Part shown: piece after piece, positions 42,901 through 47,061 of the stretch
How the letters are laid out: every line of letters begins with the position of its first letter
How positions within the stretch are numbered: the stretch's first letter is position 1
Source of the DNA: Segatella buccae ATCC 33574
GTDB taxonomy: Bacteria > Bacteroidota > Bacteroidia > Bacteroidales > Bacteroidaceae
NCBI RefSeq assembly: GCF_000184945.1
Contig: NZ_GL586311.1
Coordinates: forward strand, 2,545,888-2,592,948
Length of the DNA stretch: 47,061 nt
Reading direction: 5' to 3'
Made by a program: the position numbers and the translations under genes
The notes under the pieces: generated by a model
Told to the model about the DNA's origin: nothing
What the model saw: only the letters and a program-made list of their open reading frames with translations
Databases searched by the model: none

Positions 42901-45900
42901 AACAAATGCTTACGAGGTAGCGGACAAGTTCATTTCGGGCAATGTAATAGAGAAGGCGGAGCGTATCGAGTCATGGCTCTTGGACCATCCCGACCACGAA
43001 GAGGCAAAACAGAGCCTTGCTGCCTTGCGTGCAGCCACGCCAACACCCATTCCCTTTGCAGACCTTGACTTCAATCTCGGTGAACGCTGGATACCTGCTA
43101 AAGTCTATGGCAGGTTCGCTTCGGAGTTCTTCGGGACGGACATTGGCGTGTCCTATCATTCCAACATGGACGAGTACAGCATTGTATGTGACCATAAGAA
43201 TGCCAATATCTGGCACAAGTATGCCGTACAGGGTGAGTTCCGCCGCTATGACGGTATCAATCTCTTAAAGCATGCCCTACACAATACCATTCCCGACATC
43301 AACAAGAGCAAGGAGGTGACGGACAAGGTTACGGGAGAGACCAAGACCATCAAAGTAAGGGACGGACATGCCATCCAGATGGCAAATGCCAAGATTGAGG
43401 AAATCAGACAGGGCTTTGTCGATTGGCTCGGACGGACACCTGACACGTTCAAGCAGCAGTTATCCGACCGTTACAACCGCCTTTTCAACTGTTTTGTGCG
43501 ACCTAATTTTGACGGCACGCACCAGACGTTTCCCGACCTTGACCTCAGACGATTGGGTATTGCAGACCTCTACAAGAGTCAGAAGGATGCCGTGTGGATG
43601 CTCAAAACCAACGGTGGCGGCATCTGTGACCACGAGGTGGGTGCGGGAAAGACACTCATCATGTGTACGGCTGCCTACGAGATGAAGCGATTGGGACTCT
43701 CAAACAAGCCGATGATTATCGGACTAAAGGCAAACGTATTCGACATTGCCGATACCTTTAGGAAAGCTTATCCTAATGCTAAGGTACTCTATCCCGGGAA
43801 AAACGATTTTAATAAGCAGAACCGCCAGCGTATTTTCAACGACATCAAGAACAATGATTGGGACTGCATCATCCTCACGCACGAGCAGTTCGGAATGATA
43901 CCGCAAGCATTGGAGATACAGAAAGCGATTATGCAAAAGGAACTGGACTCTGTGGAAGAAAATCTCGAAGTGTTGCGACAACAAGGAAGAGACATCTCCC
44001 GTGGTATGCTCAAAGGCTTGGAGAAGCGCAAGCAGACACTTGAAGCCAAGTTACAGAACATACAGGATAGCATCGCTGAGCGTAAGGACGATGCTGTAGA
44101 CTTCAAGATGATGGGTATCGACCACCTTTTTGTCGATGAAAGCCACCAATTCAAGAACCTGATGTTCAACACACGCCACGACCGTGTGTCGGGCTTGGGC
44201 AATCCCGATGGCTCACAACGTGCCTTAAACATGCTCTTTGCTATTCGTACCATACAAGAACGGTCCGGCAAGGATTTGGGAGCCACTTTTCTTTCGGGAA
44301 CTACTATTTCCAATAGCCTGACAGAGTTGTATCTTCTGTTCAAGTATCTTCGTCCGCAGGCTTTGGAAAAGCAGGGTATCAACAGTTTTGATGCTTGGGC
44401 AGCCGTCTTTGCCAAGAAATCTACTGACTACGAGTTCTCCATCACCAATGAGATTATCCAGAAGGAACGTTACCGTACCTTTATCAAGGTACCGGAGCTT
44501 GCCTCGTTCTATGCGGAGATTTGCGACTTCCGTACGGCAAAGGACATCGGCATCGACAGACCGGAGAAGAATGAGATACTGCATAACATACCACCGACAC
44601 CCGAGCAGGAAGTTTTTATCGGCAAGCTGATGGAGTTTGCCAAGAGTGGCGATGCCACAATCTTGGGACGAGCACCACTGAGTGAGAGCGAGGAAAGGGC
44701 AAAAATGCTCATCGCAACAGACTACGCCAGAAAGATGAGCCTTGATTTACGCATGATTGATGAAAATGCGTACTCAGATCATATTGACAACAAGGCAAGC
44801 CACTGCGCCAAGCTGCTCAATGACTATTACCAAAAGTACGATGCACAGAAAGGTACGCAGTTCGTTTTCTCTGATTTAGGTACTTACAAGCCTGGCGAAT
44901 GGAACGTCTATTCGGAAATCAAGCGTAAGTTGGTGGAGGACTATCATATTCCGTCCTACGAGATACGCTTCATTCAGGAATGCAAGAACGAGAAAGCAAA
45001 GAAAGCAATGGTCGATGCCATGAACCGTGGCGACATCCGCATTATCTTCGGTTCTACCTCTATGTTGGGAACTGGAGTCAATGCCCAGCAACGGGCTGTT
45101 GCGGTCCATCAACTCGATACACCGTGGCGACCGTCAGACCTTGAGCAACGCAACGGGCGAGCCGTGCGTAAGGGAAACCTTATCGCTAAGGAGTTTGCGG
45201 ACAATAAGGTCGATGTGATTATCTATGCTGTCGAGCGGTCGTTGGACAGCTACAAGTTCAACCTGCTGCACAACAAGCAACTGTTCATCAACCAGCTGAA
45301 GACAAACACGCTTGGCAGTCGCACCATTGATGAGGGATCGATGGACGAGGACAGCGGTATGAACTTTTCCGAGTATGTAGCAGTACTTTCAGGCAATACC
45401 GACCTTTTGGAGAAAGCAAGACTTGACAAGAAAATCACTACCTTGGAATCAGAGCGCAAGAACTTCCTCCGCGAGCGTGATGCGGCAACGGGTAAGTTAG
45501 CGGAAATAGAGAGTTCCGTATCTTTCCATTCGGACAAGATTAAGGAGGCTAAGGCGGACTTGGCTTGCTTTGGGCAGCGTGTGGAACGTAATGCAGAGGG
45601 CGAAGCCATTAATAAACTCAAGATTAAAGGTGTGGAGGATAATACGGACATCAAAGTTATTGCTGCACGCCTGCAGGAGATCGACGAGAAAGCACGCACC
45701 AAGGGGGAATACAACAAAATCGGTGAGATTTATGGCTTTTCTATTATGGTTAAGACGGAGAGCAGTGCCAAGGATTTGTTTGATTGTTCCATCAATCGCT
45801 TCTTTGTCAAGGGGCAGGAGAGCATTTACTACACCTACAATAATGGTAAGTTGGCATCTGATCCGAAACTCGCCTGCCAGAACTTCGTTAATGCCTTGGA

Positions 45901-46228
45901 GCGTATTCCCAAGGTGATAGAGTCGCATGAAAAAGAAATGGCAAAGGTTGTGGCCAACAAGGACGTTTACACCAACATCGCTAATAGTTCTTGGAAGAAA
46001 GAGGATGAACTCCGTGCACTCAAAGGGGAGGCTGCCGAACTGGACAGACGGATTGCGCTTACGCTTGCACCGCCGGAGGAGGAAAAAGATGAAACGGAAG
46101 AAAAGGAGCAAGAAGAGAATTTACCCAACAATAATTATTCTGTCGAAATGAAAAATGAGAACAATCCTGTCCAAGATAAAGAAGAGGATAGCCGTTTACA
46201 GAGTTTCAGACCCAAGTGGAGACACTAA
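39995..46228 (+). CDS. Giant N6-adenine methylase-like / SNF2-type helicase fusion
   Basis: 2077 residues. The N-terminal domain (about 90-330) is an N6-adenine methyltransferase fold: [12 protein letters not shown] is the SAM site, and [10 protein letters not shown] near 196-205 stands where NPPY/F is usual, with Ile for the first Pro. A long acidic low-complexity linker (about 550-800) follows. The helicase half has VGAGKTLIM near 1215, VDESHQFKN near 1380, and motifs GTGVNAQQR and [10 protein letters not shown] near 1690-1725, then a coiled-coil tail. Such proteins are constant in Bacteroidales elements. Protection or remodelling of transferred DNA is plausible; the substrate is unknown. 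Confidence 0.9.
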   Translation: MAYNKKAVLAANTEAIRVVLRLEKERREATEAEKGILRGYQGFGGLKCVLNRTDTPDDIRYWSKSEQNLFEPTQQLKQMIYREALDANTAKRYWEGIKASVLTSFYTDTRIVTAIADALTSVNVPIRRCLDPSAGMGAFAETFARQAGIVDAMEKDLLTARISQAMHPYGKGNIFVRNEPFEAIGELEDKDKYDLVTSNIPFGDFMVYDREYSRGKDTLKRESTRAIHNYFFVKGLDCIKEGGLLAFITSQGVLDSPRNEAIRRYLMQNSRLISALRLPSGLFSENAGTEVGSDLIVLQKQSGKIISEGIEQQFIESVSAPIAEGSSVVFKHNSLFDGEWKDIAHRTIATERTMGRDPYGKPAWEYHFDGSIEDLAESIRTQLSLEVEQRFDRKLYETGIPMTEEERQKEAEKQLQKLGITVDLPNEEPKTDKEADNAYNLMPDSIRKQLPKLYSTEKKLIGDKVAYARYFFPMGAYTAYLLEYDPKSRIGFGAVTMGYGWELGNMSLDEMEGVKVRGLGIERDLYFSPKKLHEIAELEEIVRGQYTKEKVVAEEIKEEVVTKTETENKVKETVTIASENDTQIMEDTVPGGETIPLQPSSSESAPQQLVSEQPSITVEPAPEGVPALTLHHQYEQEQQEIRTDIEAPREMNGQTIFFDDDHHPVMDNNMEDIGQPEQLSLFAPEEYSLWTREVSRVNNEIKDNSGTSQAHRPITQTAPQKSSDSKIQKSVAVPRRRTRGSRKAVSSSPREPSLFDFMNEAEERKPQPIAEVRKEFDASPRPFLSSPDSHLRDGSIVVQKGQVGFLSDLKRHPTFNPMDLPYSQLSRLKAYIDIRDSYHRLYDYEANNHAEDREEREKLNRLYDGYVGRWGFFNQKANTDIIKMDATGVEMLFLERSENGKYIKADIFDHPTAFAITELTVAADPMEALGASLNKYGTVELDYMSSLLPDMEENDIISSLEGRIYFNPETNAYEVADKFISGNVIEKAERIESWLLDHPDHEEAKQSLAALRAATPTPIPFADLDFNLGERWIPAKVYGRFASEFFGTDIGVSYHSNMDEYSIVCDHKNANIWHKYAVQGEFRRYDGINLLKHALHNTIPDINKSKEVTDKVTGETKTIKVRDGHAIQMANAKIEEIRQGFVDWLGRTPDTFKQQLSDRYNRLFNCFVRPNFDGTHQTFPDLDLRRLGIADLYKSQKDAVWMLKTNGGGICDHEVGAGKTLIMCTAAYEMKRLGLSNKPMIIGLKANVFDIADTFRKAYPNAKVLYPGKNDFNKQNRQRIFNDIKNNDWDCIILTHEQFGMIPQALEIQKAIMQKELDSVEENLEVLRQQGRDISRGMLKGLEKRKQTLEAKLQNIQDSIAERKDDAVDFKMMGIDHLFVDESHQFKNLMFNTRHDRVSGLGNPDGSQRALNMLFAIRTIQERSGKDLGATFLSGTTISNSLTELYLLFKYLRPQALEKQGINSFDAWAAVFAKKSTDYEFSITNEIIQKERYRTFIKVPELASFYAEICDFRTAKDIGIDRPEKNEILHNIPPTPEQEVFIGKLMEFAKSGDATILGRAPLSESEERAKMLIATDYARKMSLDLRMIDENAYSDHIDNKASHCAKLLNDYYQKYDAQKGTQFVFSDLGTYKPGEWNVYSEIKRKLVEDYHIPSYEIRFIQECKNEKAKKAMVDAMNRGDIRIIFGSTSMLGTGVNAQQRAVAVHQLDTPWRPSDLEQRNGRAVRKGNLIAKEFADNKVDVIIYAVERSLDSYKFNLLHNKQLFINQLKTNTLGSRTIDEGSMDEDSGMNFSEYVAVLSGNTDLLEKARLDKKITTLESERKNFLRERDAATGKLAEIESSVSFHSDKIKEAKADLACFGQRVERNAEGEAINKLKIKGVEDNTDIKVIAARLQEIDEKARTKGEYNKIGEIYGFSIMVKTESSAKDLFDCSINRFFVKGQESIYYTYNNGKLASDPKLACQNFVNALERIPKVIESHEKEMAKVVANKDVYTNIANSSWKKEDELRALKGEAAELDRRIALTLAPPEEEKDETEEKEQEENLPNNNYSVEMKNENNPVQDKEEDSRLQSFRPKWRH

Positions 46229-46247
46229 ACACATGTCGAGGGGCTAA

Positions 46248-46286
46248 ATAAAAGTCAGACATTCAATATGGATGTCTGACTTTTAT
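46248..46286. terminator. Bidirectional terminator between converging genes
   Basis: ATAAAAGTCAGACAT (46248-46262) and ATGTCTGACTTTTAT (46272-46286) are a perfect 15-bp stem with a 9-nt loop, giving U-rich ends in both directions. It separates the methylase-helicase from the converging AbiEii gene. Confidence 0.85.
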
Positions 46287-46288
46287 CA

Positions 46289-47061
46289 CTATACCTGTAA
46301 ATAACCTTTTAGCTTATCTATTCCCTCTTTGTGCTTATCGGGAGCCTGTTTCTTGAGTTTGCCTATATTCAGCAATTTCCATTGTACGGATGGATATTGG
46401 CTTAAATCCCCTGCGCAACATTTCTCCCACTGTGGTGTTCCATCCTCAAAGGAAACGAGGAATTCCTTATCTGTATTTGTAAGGCTGTCATTTACCTTTT
46501 TAATGATGGATTCGCGAGCCTGCTCATAGTCTGTATAGGTAAATGGAATATCTGACATTCCCTTGAATTGGTTTTCAAGTGCCTCCTCTTGGTTTATGCT
46601 ATTAGGAGACAGAGATTCTACGATAGGCTTGTCGCTTCCCAATAAGCATAAGATGAGCCCGTCTTTTACATCTTCAAGTGTTTGGTCTTTCATGTATTTG
46701 CAGTCAAACATGTCACGTGGGTGCTGGCGGCTGAGGGCAGCTGTAATCTTCCCTCCATACAATTGAGAATAAGGAACTATGCGTGCCTTACAGTTGGCTT
46801 GAAACTCTTCCTTCGCTCTCGGACAGAGTTCCATGATTTCAACCTCTCCAAGTATGCCCCGTTTAGTACCATTTACCTCTATTTTCACCGTGGCGCCATC
46901 ATACGTGCATTGCAATTTCCATACTTTGGATTTATGTATCACATGTATTCCGGGAATGGCACGTTCTATACTTGTTTTCAGCTCTCCGAGATATTGATTT
47001 ATCTTTTCCAAACTTTCCGTGCGTGGCTCTATCGGAATATAGGTAAGGTCAATATCAACCG
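46289..47061 (-). CDS. AbiEii-type nucleotidyltransferase toxin (5' end beyond window)
   Basis: The frame is open to the window edge, so the true start lies outside; the TTG at 47011 is not the start. The first visible residues VDIDLTYIPIEPR contain the Asp pair of the nucleotidyltransferase active site, and KIEVNGTKRG and RIVPYSQLYGGKITAALSRQHPRDMFDCKYM (key parts LYGGKITAAL and RDMFD) match AbiEii/AbiGii toxins. These proteins add nucleotides to RNA targets and usually pair with an AbiEi antitoxin gene, expected just outside on this strand. It may act in stability of the element or phage defence. Confidence 0.82.
   Translation of the reverse strand, partial: VDIDLTYIPIEPRTESLEKINQYLGELKTSIERAIPGIHVIHKSKVWKLQCTYDGATVKIEVNGTKRGILGEVEIMELCPRAKEEFQANCKARIVPYSQLYGGKITAALSRQHPRDMFDCKYMKDQTLEDVKDGLILCLLGSDKPIVESLSPNSINQEEALENQFKGMSDIPFTYTDYEQARESIIKKVNDSLTNTDKEFLVSFEDGTPQWEKCCAGDLSQYPSVQWKLLNIGKLKKQAPDKHKEGIDKLKGYLQV

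Larger units (their letters stand above)
345..47061. mobile_element. CTnDOT-type integrative conjugative element (right end not seen)
   Basis: An integrase next to a tRNA-Ser, a complete Bacteroidales tra operon, mobABC, topoisomerase III and a methylase-helicase in sequence define a conjugative transposon of the CTnDOT family. The left boundary is inferred to be the tRNA 3' end. I looked for a second copy of the tRNA 3' end further right, as attR would need, and found none, so the element probably continues past the window. No rteABC, tetQ or recognisable excisionase gene is present. The cargo at 23404-36222 lies between mobC and the DUF3945 gene and looks richer in G+C than the backbone. 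Confidence 0.85.

Noticed and set aside
46229..46288. Right end of the element after the methylase-helicase
   Set aside because: No copy of the tRNA-Ser 3' end or of the AGAGTAC motif is found here; only a bidirectional terminator is present.

Overview
The window looks like a Bacteroidales chromosome, most likely Prevotella, carrying most of a CTnDOT-type conjugative transposon (ICE). The assignment rests on two promoters with the Bacteroidetes pattern TTTG-N20-TAnnTTTG (137-168 and 35132-35163), A/T-rich translation starts without strong Shine-Dalgarno sites, a complete Bacteroidales tra/mob gene set, and typical Bacteroidales intergenic hairpins. The genus is an inference from style, not proven.

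Layout. (1) 1-344: host flank with one promoter and a tRNA-Ser(UGA); nothing else is visible in 1-136. (2) 345-1939: element left end with clustered AGAGTAC motifs and an IntDOT-like tyrosine recombinase. (3) 1974-5921: plus-strand early region (DUF1896, a small membrane protein behind a 129-nt palindrome, a structured non-coding stretch, PcfK, PcfJ and three unknown small proteins). (4) 6082-6801: a minus-strand NYN-domain gene set apart by strong hairpins. (5) 19304 down to 6919: the minus-strand transfer operon, traA-B-D-E-F-G-I-J-K-L-M-N-O-Q plus a lysozyme. TraH and the TraP primase of CTnDOT are not seen; the traH position holds a 22-bp iterated palindrome array that also contains a 55-codon ORF. 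(6) 19444-23403: probable oriT, then mobA, relaxase mobB and coupling protein mobC. (7) 23404-36222: a GC-richer cargo block of two giant related secreted GLUG-repeat proteins, a DUF6261 protein between them, a small acidic peptide gene, a degenerate GIY-YIG-like protein, a TPR/AraC membrane regulator with an interrupted Cys-peptide gene upstream, and a divergent membrane LuxR-type regulator. (8) 36408-46228: DUF3945 protein, topoisomerase III and a 2077-residue methylase-helicase. (9) 46289-47061: an AbiEii-type nucleotidyltransferase running off the window edge.

How it fits together. The integrase and tRNA-proximal repeats handle integration and excision. MobA and MobB process oriT, MobC couples DNA to the TraG-powered channel (TraE-TraO), and the lysozyme opens peptidoglycan. 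Topoisomerase III and the methylase-helicase probably help DNA processing or establishment. The cargo is probably what the recipient gains: a surface-protein locus with its own regulators and several sequence features that suggest on/off or length variation (a G9 tract, a 12-bp coding repeat, roughly 550-bp direct repeats). The right end of the element was not found, so its full length is unknown.
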